The notes below the pieces were generated by a model. It was not told the DNA's origin. It saw only the letters and a program-made list of their open reading frames with translations, and did no database searches. The position numbers and the translations under genes are program-made. 64,000 bases of DNA from Neorhodopirellula lusitana. Its GTDB lineage: Bacteria > Planctomycetota > Planctomycetia > Pirellulales > Pirellulaceae. The stretch covers positions 124,001-188,000 of the forward strand of contig NZ_FXUG01000013.1 of the NCBI RefSeq assembly GCF_900182915.1, written 5' to 3'. Positions 53,934-62,659 of this stretch are shown here, piece after piece. Numbering within the stretch: the first letter of the stretch is position 1; each line of letters opens with the position of its first letter.

Positions 53934-54899
53934 TTATCCGTCCCGCAGTGCGTGGCCGGTCAGGTGCAAGAAGACGTGATGCAGTGACGGGTTCTGGACG
54001 TCGACATCGACCACCCCGTAGCCCGCTGCGCCGACGGCATCGATCAGCCGTGGTAGTTCGGCGGCAACATCATGAATTTGAGCGTCCAGGTGGTTTTCGC
54101 CCGGACGTGCTGTGAGTTGTGTTTCCGTGGTCGCCAGCGGTTCATTGCCGCTGCCGCGAAGTGCTTGGTCCAGTCGGATGACGACCTTGCGATCGACGCC
54201 AATGGTTTGCCGGACCAGTTCATCGAAGGTGCCAGTTGCGACAACTCGGCCGTTGTCCACGATCACGATCCGGTCGCACTGCGTTTCGGCTTCGTCTAAG
54301 TGGTGGGTGGTCAAAAGAATCGATGTGCCACTGGAGCTAAGTTCACCGAGCATGGCAAAGATGCGTTGGCGACTCTGCGGGTCCACCCCCACGCTCGGTT
54401 CGTCCAGCAGCAACACTTCAGGTTGGTGCAGGACACCGCAGGCGAGATTGATTCGGCGTTTCATCCCGCCGGAGAACGTATTGACCAGGTCGTCAGCACG
54501 GTCGGCCAGGCCGGTCCACTGCAGTGCCCATTGGACTTGTTGCTTGAGCGTTTTACCGGTTAGCCCGTGAAAGCGACCGAATGCGGATAAGTTTTCTCGC
54601 GTGGTCAGGTCGCCGTACAAGGCGATTTCTTGTGGTACCAGTCCGACGCAATCGCGGGCGTTTGCCTGGTTGGCTGGCCGGCCCATTAATTCGATCGAGC
54701 CCGAGTCGGGACGCGTCCGGCCGGATAGGCAGCGGATCATGGTGGTCTTGCCGGCACCGTTGGGCCCCAGGTACGCCAGTCGTTCGCCACGCCGTAACTG
54801 GAAGGTGATGCCGTCCAACGCGGTGTGCGAAGCCGAACCACGACGGTAGCTTTTGCGAAGCTCCGAAACGGTGATGGCGTCCGTTGGCGGCGAAATCAA
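53934..54899 (-). CDS. ABC-2 type transporter ATP-binding protein
   Basis: A 321-residue ABC ATPase: Walker A LGPNGAGKTTMIRCLSG, Q-loop VGLVPQEIALYGDL, signature NTFSGGMKRRINLACG, Walker B VLLLDEPSVGVDPQSRQR and H-loop LLTTHHLDEAE. The GGMKRR form and the DPQSR segment are typical of the DrrA/CcmA-like exporter group. About 80 extra C-terminal residues follow the core. It is three bases from the permease gene, giving a two-gene exporter operon. Confidence 0.95.
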   Translation of the reverse strand: MISPPTDAITVSELRKSYRRGSASHTALDGITFQLRRGERLAYLGPNGAGKTTMIRCLSGRTRPDSGSIELMGRPANQANARDCVGLVPQEIALYGDLTTRENLSAFGRFHGLTGKTLKQQVQWALQWTGLADRADDLVNTFSGGMKRRINLACGVLHQPEVLLLDEPSVGVDPQSRQRIFAMLGELSSSGTSILLTTHHLDEAETQCDRIVIVDNGRVVATGTFDELVRQTIGVDRKVVIRLDQALRGSGNEPLATTETQLTARPGENHLDAQIHDVAAELPRLIDAVGAAGYGVVDVDVQNPSLHHVFLHLTGHALRDG

Positions 54900-55036
54900 A
54901 GTGCTTCTCGAAAACGAGGAGGTAACGATCCAAGCTGCGGCGATGGCAGTTCGTGCTGCCTGGCCTAACTTACTCCATCCAACTGCCTCGCCGAAACGGC
55001 AAAGCGTCCCGCTGGAATATGCGTTAAAGTGTGCTC

Positions 55037-56041
55037 ATGTCGACCGCCACAACCAATCCCGAATCGTCTTCTCAAAGCCCCCGCGCCGGCCGGAACTCCG
55101 GGACAGGCACTGGGGGCGTTTCCAAGGCTGGCGGTGGGCGAGCGGATTCGTTTTGGGATCGCCCCCTCGATACGACCACGGAAGTCGTCACGCCGGAAAA
55201 CATTGCGTTTGAATACCAGCTTGCCGGCCCGTTTCGCCGGCTGCCTGCCTACCTGATCGATGTGCTGGTTCGATACGCGATCATCTTTTTTCTGGCCATC
55301 GCATTGATGTTCATTGTGGGGATGATTGCTTGGGGCACCTTGGGGGCCTTTGCCATCGGCTTCGGATTGGTCAGTTATTTCTTGATCAGTTGGTTCTACG
55401 GGGCCGGGATGGAGACGTATTTCAATGGGCGGACGGTGGGGAAGTGGAGTTGTGGGATTCGCGTGATTGACGTCGATGGTTGTCCGATCACAGGCCGACG
55501 GGCGATCATTCGAAATTTGCTGCGTATCGCCGATCTGGCTCCTTTGGCAGCATTGAGTTCGCTGGGGGAGGATGTGCCACCCGTGTTTTTCATCCCAACG
55601 GGGATGGTCGGGCTGGTTTGCGTGATTTGCACCAGCCGAATGCAGCGTTTGGGGGACATTGCGGCGGGCACGATGGTCATCATTGACGAAAAAACGTGGC
55701 GGCTTCCCACCGCCAAAGTGGACGATCCGCGAGTCGCGCCGTTGGCCTCGTTCATTCCAGGTGATTATGCGATTTCGAGAAGCATGGCCCGGACGTTGGC
55801 CGTTTATGTCGAACGCCGGCACTATTTGACTCCGGCACGACGTCTGGAAATCGCCCGCCACCTGACGCTGCCACTGCTGGATCGTTTTGATTTTGACCCG
55901 AAGGTCGACGCTGACCTGTTGATGATGGCTCTGTATCACAAGACTTTCATCGCCGATCCGTCTCAAGAGCCGGCCGATCTGGGAGTTTTGGCCGGGTACA
56001 GTCCGCTTCGCAACGCGGCCAATCCGATGCCGGCCGGCTAG
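55037..56041 (+). CDS. RDD family membrane protein
   Basis: A 334-residue protein from ATG 55037. A 45-residue Gly/Ser-rich N terminus precedes the RDD domain: FRRLPAYLIDVLVRYAIIFF has the conserved Arg and Asp, and GAGMETYFNGRTVGKWSCGIRV is the second signature. Three to four transmembrane helices follow, then a soluble C-terminal domain of about 120 residues with a helical ARRLEIARHLTLPLLDRF segment. RDD proteins have been linked to ion transport, but no general role is set. It precedes hisE on the same strand with a 235-base gap. Confidence 0.92.
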   Translation: MSTATTNPESSSQSPRAGRNSGTGTGGVSKAGGGRADSFWDRPLDTTTEVVTPENIAFEYQLAGPFRRLPAYLIDVLVRYAIIFFLAIALMFIVGMIAWGTLGAFAIGFGLVSYFLISWFYGAGMETYFNGRTVGKWSCGIRVIDVDGCPITGRRAIIRNLLRIADLAPLAALSSLGEDVPPVFFIPTGMVGLVCVICTSRMQRLGDIAAGTMVIIDEKTWRLPTAKVDDPRVAPLASFIPGDYAISRSMARTLAVYVERRHYLTPARRLEIARHLTLPLLDRFDFDPKVDADLLMMALYHKTFIADPSQEPADLGVLAGYSPLRNAANPMPAG

Positions 56042-56276
56042 GCCGGCACCTGAATTCGGCTGCGGTGTTGGTCTGGTGAGCCGCGGTGTTGGTTTGTGGG
56101 CGTCAGTTCGCGAATGGCTAAGGGGATTTCCCACAGAGATACACGGAATCATCGAGCTAAATTGCGAGGAAATTCGGCCGGGGAGTGACTGCTTGGGGGG
56201 GACGTGGTTGGCGATTATTCGTGGGCCGATTACCATTTGGATTCTCCCGCTATCCTCGAAAACGAATAAATCTCCC

Positions 56277-56633
56277 GTGCCTGCCCCCTCGTCTGACCCG
56301 CTGTTGCCTCTAAGCCGCCTGATGACGACGCTCGCTGAACGTGCAGTCACGCGTCCACCCGGCTCATACACGACAAAATTGCTTGAAGGCGGAACCGAGG
56401 CGATCGGCAAAAAAATCCGCGAGGAAGCGGAAGAGCTGATCGAGGCGGTCGATGAAGACGGCGACGAAGGCCGGAAGCATGCTGTCTATGAAGCTGGCGA
56501 TTTGATTTATCACACGCTGGTGATGTTGGCTCATCGCGGCATTCATTTGGATGAAGTTGCCGCCGAATTAGCGCGGCGTGAAGGCACCTCGGGGCTGGCT
56601 GAAAAAGCCGCTCGCAAGAAAGGAAACAACTAA
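56277..56633 (+). CDS. hisE: Phosphoribosyl-ATP diphosphatase
   Basis: A protein of about 118 residues that hydrolyses phosphoribosyl-ATP to phosphoribosyl-AMP, the second step of histidine synthesis. The all-alpha MazG-like fold shows GSYTTKLLEGGTEAIGKKI, REEAEELIEA and YEAGDLIYHTLVML, with the metal-binding EExxE and ExxD pattern. I prefer GTG 56277 (PAPSSDPLLPLSRLMTTLAERA); ATG 56322 is an alternative. The frame is open to 56076, but that part has no family match. hisG starts one base after its stop. Confidence 0.93.
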   Translation: MPAPSSDPLLPLSRLMTTLAERAVTRPPGSYTTKLLEGGTEAIGKKIREEAEELIEAVDEDGDEGRKHAVYEAGDLIYHTLVMLAHRGIHLDEVAAELARREGTSGLAEKAARKKGNN

Positions 56634-56634
56634 C

Positions 56635-57495
56635 GTGATCTCCGAAACACACCTGCGTCTAGGCATCCCCAGCAAGGGGCGACTCAGCGACCTGGCGACC
56701 GAATTGTTAACTCAAGCTGGGTTGCGGTTCCGTCGGCAAAATCGTGGTTTGTTCGCTCGAGTCAGCGGTCTGTCGATCGACCTGATTTACCTGCGTACCG
56801 ATGACATCCCCACGCTTTGCGCCGAAGGTGCGATCGACATGGGCATCACCGGTAGCGACTTGGTGGAAGAGGCCGGAGCCGATGTTGACGAACGAATGAA
56901 GTTTGGGGTCGGGCGCTGCCGTTTGGCGTTTTGTGTCCCCGACGACGCGCCGATCAAAAGTGCTGCTGAGCTGGATGGTAAGCGAATCGCGACCAGCTTC
57001 CCGCACGTCACGCGGAAGTATCTATCCAAGCGAGACGCCGCTGCACATCTGGTTTCGTTGGCGGGCAGCGTCGAGGCGATGATCCAGTTGGGCGTGGCCG
57101 ATGCCATCGTCGATCTGGTTGAAACGGGCAGCACGTTGGCGGCCAACCGGTTGCGGATCCTCGAAGAAATCGGGAACTACGAAACGGTCTTGATCCAAAA
57201 TCACCACAAGCGTCATGGCGAGATCGCCGATCGTTTGGTTGAGCGACTCAAGGGAGTCGTGATCGCTCGCGACTATTCGTTGATGGAATACAATATTCCT
57301 CGCGCCAAAATGCACTTAGCCGAAAAGGTCACCCCAGGCTTCAATTCACCAACCGTTAACTCTTTGGAAGACTCGGATTGGTGCGGGATTCAGGTCATGG
57401 TTAAGCGCAAGGACGTAGTTGATACAATGGATCAACTGAAGGCGATCGGCGCCACGGCCATCTTCGAGATGACTCTCAATAACTGCCGCCTGTAG
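56635..57495 (+). CDS. hisG: ATP phosphoribosyltransferase, long form
   Basis: A 286-residue enzyme for the first committed step of histidine synthesis (ATP plus PRPP). It begins at GTG 56635 with HLRLGIPSKGRLSDLATELL. The PRPP-binding motif is seen in VADAIVDLVETGSTLAANRL. The last ~75 residues form the C-terminal ACT-like regulatory domain (WCGIQVMVKRKDVVDTMDQLK) that binds histidine for feedback, so it is the HisZ-independent form. It directly follows hisE. Confidence 0.96.
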   Translation: MISETHLRLGIPSKGRLSDLATELLTQAGLRFRRQNRGLFARVSGLSIDLIYLRTDDIPTLCAEGAIDMGITGSDLVEEAGADVDERMKFGVGRCRLAFCVPDDAPIKSAAELDGKRIATSFPHVTRKYLSKRDAAAHLVSLAGSVEAMIQLGVADAIVDLVETGSTLAANRLRILEEIGNYETVLIQNHHKRHGEIADRLVERLKGVVIARDYSLMEYNIPRAKMHLAEKVTPGFNSPTVNSLEDSDWCGIQVMVKRKDVVDTMDQLKAIGATAIFEMTLNNCRL

Positions 57496-57602
57496 GCGGG
57501 TGATTGCCTACGGGCAATTCTGCGGACGCCGTTAGGGCGGACAGCAGGTTCGGTCACGCTGCTCCTGGAGAAGTTCAGCTCTAGAATTGAGTCTTGGCTG
57601 CT

Positions 57603-57809
57603 CTAGGAACGCAGCAATGCGTTCAATAGCATTCCAAAGCTGACCGCGGAGGCGAACAGCAGCGTTCCACCACCGACATAGTCTTGAGCGAGGATGGCGG
57701 CGAAGCCACCAACCGCCGCAATCAGCCCCACGAGGCACGAGGCCAGCAAGGCACAGCCAACTAATTTGGAACTGGGGTCGTCGTTGGGTGCCGGGGGAGT
57801 GGCGTTCAT
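57603..57809 (-). CDS. Small two-helix membrane protein after hisB
   Basis: A 68-residue protein from ATG 57809. Two hydrophobic helices (LVGCALLASCLVGLIAAVGGF and GTLLFASAVSFGMLLNALL) follow a Pro/Asp-rich start. The longer frame to 58259 overlaps hisB in another frame and is not used. It lies 19 bases downstream of hisB, so it is likely the last gene of that unit. The role is unknown, and it does not match a histidine enzyme. Confidence 0.72.
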   Translation of the reverse strand: MNATPPAPNDDPSSKLVGCALLASCLVGLIAAVGGFAAILAQDYVGGGTLLFASAVSFGMLLNALLRS

Positions 57810-57828
57810 GTGATTGCCTGTGTGTCGT

Positions 57829-58416
57829 CTACAGCACGCCTTTGGTGCTGGGGATGGCGTCGCTGCGAGGGTCGTCTTGGATGGCCATGCGGATCGCTCG
57901 AGCGGTAGATTTAAACACGCATTCAGAGATGTGGTGGGAGTTGCGTCCGTGGTGCAGCACGACGTGCAAGTTGCACTTAGCATTGGCCGCGAACGATTGC
58001 CAGAAGTGCTCGACCAATTCGCTATCGAACGTGCCGATCTTGGAGGCGGCGATTGGGGCGTGGTATTCGAACGCGTAGCGGCCACCCATGTCGACCGCGG
58101 ATGTGACCAAGCATTCGTCCATCGGCAGCGTGAAGTGGCCATAACGGCATACGCCGGCGCGATCCGAAAGGGCTTCGTCGACCACGGTTCCCAATGCGAT
58201 GCCGATGTCTTCGGTGGTGTGGTGGTCGTCAACGTGCAGGTCGCCAGTTGCCTGGACATTCAAGTCAATCAGCGAGTGTTTGGCAAACAGATCCAGCATG
58301 TGATCCAGGAAGCCAATGCCGGTGGCACGCTTGCCGCCGCCGTTGCCATCAAGGTCAATGGAAAGCTTGATTTGGGTTTCGCCAGTGTGGCGTTCGATCG
58401 ATGCAGTTCGGGACAT
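57829..58416 (-). CDS. hisB: Imidazoleglycerol-phosphate dehydratase
   Basis: A 195-residue monofunctional dehydratase for the sixth histidine-pathway step. The duplicated metal sites are visible: GFLDHMLDLFAKHSLIDL, then DLHVDDHHTTEDIGIALG, and later NLHVVLHHGRNSHHISECVFK. No phosphatase domain is fused, unlike the enterobacterial form. It follows hisC by six bases in the same operon. Confidence 0.97.
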   Translation of the reverse strand: MSRTASIERHTGETQIKLSIDLDGNGGGKRATGIGFLDHMLDLFAKHSLIDLNVQATGDLHVDDHHTTEDIGIALGTVVDEALSDRAGVCRYGHFTLPMDECLVTSAVDMGGRYAFEYHAPIAASKIGTFDSELVEHFWQSFAANAKCNLHVVLHHGRNSHHISECVFKSTARAIRMAIQDDPRSDAIPSTKGVL

Positions 58417-58422
58417 GGTGTT

Positions 58423-59499
58423 CTACGCGAAGGACTGGATGGCTCGGGAGATCATTAGCAAGCAGGCGTCGATTTGTTCGTCGGTGCCGATGCTGATTCG
58501 CAGGCCGTCTCCCCAATCGGGAAAGTCCATGTAGCGGATCAGGATTTGATTGCGTTTCAGGTATTCGTAAATTTCAGCATGCCGGCCGCTGGGATGCTGG
58601 CACCAGACAAAGTTGGCGTGGGATGGTGTCACGCGGAATCCAAGTTCAGCCAGTTCGGCCGTCAAGCGTTCTCGTGTGAGGTTCATCTTCGTAACAACGT
58701 CGGCGAGCCAGTCTTGCGAGTGCATGGCGGCGGTCGCGGCGGCGATTGAAATCGCGTCGCAGTTGTAGCTGTCTTTAATCTTGCCCAATTCGGCAATGAC
58801 TTCAGGCTTTGCGATCAGGAATCCGAATCGGATTCCGGCCAAGCCATACGACTTGGACAGCGTGCGTGTGATGAGGATGTTGTCGCATGACTGCACCAGG
58901 TCGATGCAGTTCTGTTGGGCGAAGTCGGCATAGGCTTCGTCGACGACCAGGGGGCAGGTCAGCGTGCTGGCGATCTCGGTAATCTGCTCCGGCGAGACGA
59001 TCGTGCCGCTCGGTGAATTCGGATTGGGCAACAGGACCAATTTCAGGTCATCGGCCGACTGGCCAAATGCGGCGGGAAGTTTCCAATCGTCGACGAAGGG
59101 AGTTTGTTCCCAGGCGGCGCCTTGGATGTCGGCTAGTGTCCGGTACAGGATGTAGCTGGGGTAAGGCAGTCGCAATCGCTCGCCCTCGCCGACAAAGCCA
59201 CGGACCAACAGTGTCAAAATTTCGTCGCTGCCGTTTCCCGCCAGGATCCACTCGGGGCCGGGCAATCCGAGTGCCTCGGCGGCGGCGCGGCGAAAACTGG
59301 TGGCCACCGGGTCGGGGTAGCGGTTCAACGGACCGGTGGCGGCGCTACGAATCGCATCGACGACCGCGGCTGGCGGTGGGTACGGGTTTTCGTTGGTGTT
59401 CAGTTTGATGAACTTGCCCGGCGGCGGTTGTTCGCCGGGGGTGTACGGTTTCATCAAGGAAAGGGCTTTGCGGTAAGCCAAACCAGTGGGCTGGGTCAC
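58423..59499 (-). CDS. hisC: Histidinol-phosphate aminotransferase
   Basis: A 358-residue PLP enzyme that transaminates imidazole-acetol phosphate. The PLP lysine is Lys216 in TRTLSKSYGLAGIRFGF. Other family segments are IKLNTNENPYPPP, LAGNGSDEILTLL, PNPNSPSGT and CPLVVDEAYADFA. It starts two bases downstream of the hydrolase stop and precedes hisB. Confidence 0.96.
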   Translation of the reverse strand: MTQPTGLAYRKALSLMKPYTPGEQPPPGKFIKLNTNENPYPPPAAVVDAIRSAATGPLNRYPDPVATSFRRAAAEALGLPGPEWILAGNGSDEILTLLVRGFVGEGERLRLPYPSYILYRTLADIQGAAWEQTPFVDDWKLPAAFGQSADDLKLVLLPNPNSPSGTIVSPEQITEIASTLTCPLVVDEAYADFAQQNCIDLVQSCDNILITRTLSKSYGLAGIRFGFLIAKPEVIAELGKIKDSYNCDAISIAAATAAMHSQDWLADVVTKMNLTRERLTAELAELGFRVTPSHANFVWCQHPSGRHAEIYEYLKRNQILIRYMDFPDWGDGLRISIGTDEQIDACLLMISRAIQSFA

Positions 59500-59501
59500 G
59501 T

Positions 59502-60200
59502 TCAGATCTCGTATCGCTCGCCAATACCGAGCACGATCGGTTTGGCTGATGTGTTTTCGCGGACCTGTTCGGCCCAGGTCTTGGGGTCCTGTGCGATTGG
59601 CGGCCAGGTTCCATAATGAGTGGGTAGCACGGCCAGAGGTTCAATGGTCTGGATCGCGTGCAGGCAATCTTCGACGCCCATTGTATAGAGGTCGCCAATT
59701 GGCAGGACCGCCACATCGACTCCATAGGCGTAGTGCTTCATGTCGCTGAAAAAAGCGGTGTCACAGGCGAAGTAGAGGCTTCGCGAGCCGGTGGTCAGCA
59801 CAAAGCCAGCGGCCGTTCCACCGGGACTGCCGTCGGGCAGCGTACTGGAGTGAACCGCGGGAACCATCTTCAGTTTCCCGAAGGGAAGTTCAATTTGGCC
59901 GCCAATGTTCATGCCAATTGGGGCCGGCAGATCACCGCTGCCGAAACCCTTGTCGCCGTACCACTGCGAAATTTCGAAGTTGCAGACGATGGGGCACGCG
60001 TTTCGCCGGGCGATCGCTTCGACATCTTTGACGTGATCAAAGTGACCGTGGGAGACCAACACGTGTGAAATCGAATCCCATGAATCCGCTGTCGTTTGGG
60101 CCGCTGGATTATCCGTGAAAAACGGATCCAGCAAGATGCGATGGGAATCGACTTCGATCAACCACGATGCGTGCGAAAGCCAGGTGAGGGCAATGGCCAT
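59502..60200 (-). CDS. Metallo-beta-lactamase fold hydrolase (UPF0173)
   Basis: A 232-residue protein from ATG 60200; an in-frame ATG at 60215 is possible. The metal-binding motif SHGHFDHVKD is present, and later metal ligands are seen in FACDTAFFSDM and LPTHYGTW. The opening LTWLSHASWLIE and YAYGVDVAVLPIGDLYTMG match the UPF0173 metal-dependent hydrolases of unknown substrate. It is the first gene of the operon with hisC and hisB. A role in histidine synthesis is not established. Confidence 0.93.
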   Translation of the reverse strand: MAIALTWLSHASWLIEVDSHRILLDPFFTDNPAAQTTADSWDSISHVLVSHGHFDHVKDVEAIARRNACPIVCNFEISQWYGDKGFGSGDLPAPIGMNIGGQIELPFGKLKMVPAVHSSTLPDGSPGGTAAGFVLTTGSRSLYFACDTAFFSDMKHYAYGVDVAVLPIGDLYTMGVEDCLHAIQTIEPLAVLPTHYGTWPPIAQDPKTWAEQVRENTSAKPIVLGIGERYEI

Positions 60201-60232
60201 GAGTTTCTCCGGCAAACTCGGATAGGGATAAA

Positions 60233-60260
60233 CGATTCAGGGTCAGCTGTCCCTGAATCG
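60233..60260. repeat. 10-bp perfect inverted repeat upstream of UPF0173 gene
   Basis: CGATTCAGGG and CCCTGAATCG enclose an eight-base loop, between the stop of the secreted protein (60344) and the hydrolase start. There is no T-tract. It could be a weak terminator, an operator or a 5' leader hairpin. Confidence 0.7.
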
Positions 60261-60343
60261 TGACCGATCCGTCGCACTTATCCAACCCGGCGTGCGTTGT
60301 GCATTCGTTTCGTGCGTTGCACGCTAGCGGAATGCGTGAGGCA

Positions 60344-61021
60344 CTAGCGGTTCTGGAAGAACTGGCCGTTGTTGTTAAAGCTTTGTGAAGGAAAGCTTTG
60401 AGGGTTCGTCCGGGTGCCGTTCGACGAGGTGCTGCGAGTGCTTTGCGATTGCGAGCGAGTCGGTGTGGTGGTGGCTGGCGGAGGCGTTGTCTTTTCGTCC
60501 GACAGGCTCCAACGTTTGCCGTTCAGGCCGGATTGTGGATTCCACTTCAAGCCAGGGACGAACATGATCGAGGCAATGCTTGGGCCATTGATCGAAGCGG
60601 TGCCCCATTCGGTTTCAACCGTGATCAATTTGACGTCCGTTGCTCCGGTGATCGAGTCTCCGTTCAGCATGACAACCGTGGTGGTCGCGTCATTGGCAGA
60701 TGCAAAGCGGACGCCCGCGACTTCCGACAGGGGAATGCTGGCGGTACCGAAGGAGGTTTGCATTTGAAGCTGGGTGGTGTCGGTCAGCGTGCCTTCGATT
60801 TCGTTGGTGCTGACGAGTCCCACGGTGACGCTCAGGGGGCGAACGCTGGGCGTTGCCTTGGCGGCTTTGGGGAGTGCCGCTTTGGTGGGTTCTGCCTTCG
60901 TTGGAACTGCCTTGGCGGGTTCCGCTTCCGTGGGAGCTTGGGCGACGGCGAGGCTGGCAAGCGAAGCGTTGGCGGCGATTGCGATGGTTAGCATGCAAAT
61001 CGGGGCGAAGAATCGTTTCAT
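60344..61021 (-). CDS. Secreted protein with internally duplicated beta-domain
   Basis: A 225-residue protein from ATG 61021 with a signal peptide (CMLTIAIAANASLASLAVAQA). An Ala/Lys/Pro/Thr-rich linker of about 40 residues follows, then two similar units: LQMQTSFGTASIPLSEVAGVRF and ITVETEWGTASINGPSIASI. Each looks like a small beta-sheet with a conserved GTASI core. The tail is Ser/Thr/Asn/Gln-rich. It is an envelope protein of unknown function; I recall similar GTxxIxxxxI repeats from other planctomycete secreted proteins. The gene stands alone. Confidence 0.82.
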   Translation of the reverse strand: MKRFFAPICMLTIAIAANASLASLAVAQAPTEAEPAKAVPTKAEPTKAALPKAAKATPSVRPLSVTVGLVSTNEIEGTLTDTTQLQMQTSFGTASIPLSEVAGVRFASANDATTTVVMLNGDSITGATDVKLITVETEWGTASINGPSIASIMFVPGLKWNPQSGLNGKRWSLSDEKTTPPPATTTPTRSQSQSTRSTSSNGTRTNPQSFPSQSFNNNGQFFQNR

Positions 61022-61045
61022 CGGTGGTCTTTCGTCAATGATCAA

Positions 61046-61355
61046 GAAAGGGACGTGGTTCCATCAACATAGCCATCCCGCGAGCACCCGCCACAACCGA
61101 GGGGGGGCGTTGTGGACAAATGCCTCGTGACGAGTCAGGATAACCGGAACGAACGTCTGATCCGTTCCATCGGATAACCTCGCGACACTTTGCGTTCAAG
61201 CGATTTGTGAGCTAAACCTTAACAGACGGCCTGTTATCTTGCGAATACCGGTAGCGGAAGTTGCCCTGACTTTCGTTCAATGCGATCGCCCGCGTGAAGA
61301 AGCCTTTCTTCGGTGAGTCTTCAGTGGGTAAGGTGTCCCAAGAACAACGTGTTCG
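61046..61355. other. Divergent intergenic region
   Basis: About 310 bases between divergent genes; both promoters should lie here. I saw no repeat, RNA gene or operator that I could name. Confidence 0.45.
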
Positions 61356-62411
61356 GTGAAGCTAAGAAAGTGTTTCACCGCGTCACTGACGCCTCAAATT
61401 CAATTTGCCAATCCTTTCAAAGCACCGGTTTACACACCCATGTGGCCCTTAACAAACGGCTTGCGATGTCTCGAAGGTGACGAAGCGATTTTGTTTCGGG
61501 GCGTGGTCGGCATGATGCTTGACCAAACCATCATTGAATTGAATTCGGGTCCCATTGATCTCGACTCGATCGATGATGAATTGTCCTCCGCGATGGACGA
61601 TCAGCCCTTGGCTGCACAGATGGGCGAAATGCCCGATTGGGTCAACCTTTCGCCAGGGGAAACGCCCTCGGACGAGCACGACTCGAACGACGCGGGATCA
61701 GACGACACCGACATTTTGGGCGGCCATTCCAGTGACGCTGACTTGGGCAGTGAAGGTTTGGACGAAGATGATCTCGGTTTTGAAGAAGGTTTCGGATTCG
61801 AAACGCCACGTTGGTTTTCGATGTGGGAACCGGAGCAACGAATCTGGTTGCTCGAGCGAGTGTCGGCTTCGGTCTTGACGGCTCGGCCGGCCCCGCCTGC
61901 CTCGGCGATTTTCGAAGCCACCATTGAAGCGGTTTATGTCGAATTAGCGGACTTGATCGCGATGGAGATCACCGCGGGCTCGCCGATCCAAAAGGGGACA
62001 TGGCGTGCGACTTTGCTGGACGCGTATGTTCAGCGATGTCCCAAAGACAGTCTGCTAGGCGCCTTGCAGTTTGAAGCCACGACTTTGGATTCTTGCTTGC
62101 CGCCGGCGATACAAAAGCAGCTCCGTTCGCTAGCCGGTGAAGTGGATCAAGAAGCCAGCGAACCACCGGGCAACCAGGATTGGTTGAACTGGTGGACGAG
62201 TGTCATCGAGCGTCTGGTGGACGCCACGTTTGGGCCACGCCTGTATCACGACGTGGAGCGTCTTCGGGATGGTGACCCCCGCGAGGTTCAGCGATATCTT
62301 CGCGGCAAAGGGCTGAGCGCTAAGTTCTTGCAGCGGATCCCACCCTTGCGATCACCCGAGCAGACTCAGGCGTCGATCGATCGTTTACAATCGATCTTGC
62401 TAGAAAAGTAA
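61356..62411 (+). CDS. Hypothetical protein with acidic insert
   Basis: A 351-residue soluble protein that I do not recognise. The start is a GTG at 61356; an ATG at 61440 (MWPLTNGLRCL) is an alternative and removes a non-conserved-looking leader. Residues about 95-150 are very acidic (Asp/Glu/Ser/Gly, as in EHDSNDAGSDD). The C-terminal 200 residues are helical (RIWLLERVSASVLTARP; WLNWWTSVIERLVDATFG). No catalytic motif is visible. Confidence 0.75.
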   Translation: MKLRKCFTASLTPQIQFANPFKAPVYTPMWPLTNGLRCLEGDEAILFRGVVGMMLDQTIIELNSGPIDLDSIDDELSSAMDDQPLAAQMGEMPDWVNLSPGETPSDEHDSNDAGSDDTDILGGHSSDADLGSEGLDEDDLGFEEGFGFETPRWFSMWEPEQRIWLLERVSASVLTARPAPPASAIFEATIEAVYVELADLIAMEITAGSPIQKGTWRATLLDAYVQRCPKDSLLGALQFEATTLDSCLPPAIQKQLRSLAGEVDQEASEPPGNQDWLNWWTSVIERLVDATFGPRLYHDVERLRDGDPREVQRYLRGKGLSAKFLQRIPPLRSPEQTQASIDRLQSILLEK

Positions 62412-62659
62412 AACAGCCATTCATCAAGACTGGCCTCGCTTCTCTGTGCGTGTTGTCAGATTTGGATTGTCAGGCTCGTCACTGCGCGATGTTCCGTGTT
62501 GGTGTTGCTTTTGAACCGGTTGCTGTCGCGGCATTGCTCTCGGCAGGGGCCCGTTTTGCTATGGTGGTGCTTGGCGGTTTGGGCGTGTCGCTAGGCATTG
62601 GAAAAGGCTGGGCTGTCGGATAGCTGCTATTGCAGGCTCTCGCCTTTTAGGAAAGGGAT

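Noticed and set aside
54965-56410. 481-codon minus-strand frame opposite the RDD gene and hisE
   Set aside because: It is the antisense shadow of well-supported genes. Its translation is Arg/His/Pro-rich and has no motif.
57810-58259. Upstream part of the 218-codon frame containing the small two-helix protein
   Set aside because: It lies inside hisB in another frame; only the segment from ATG 57809 has independent support.
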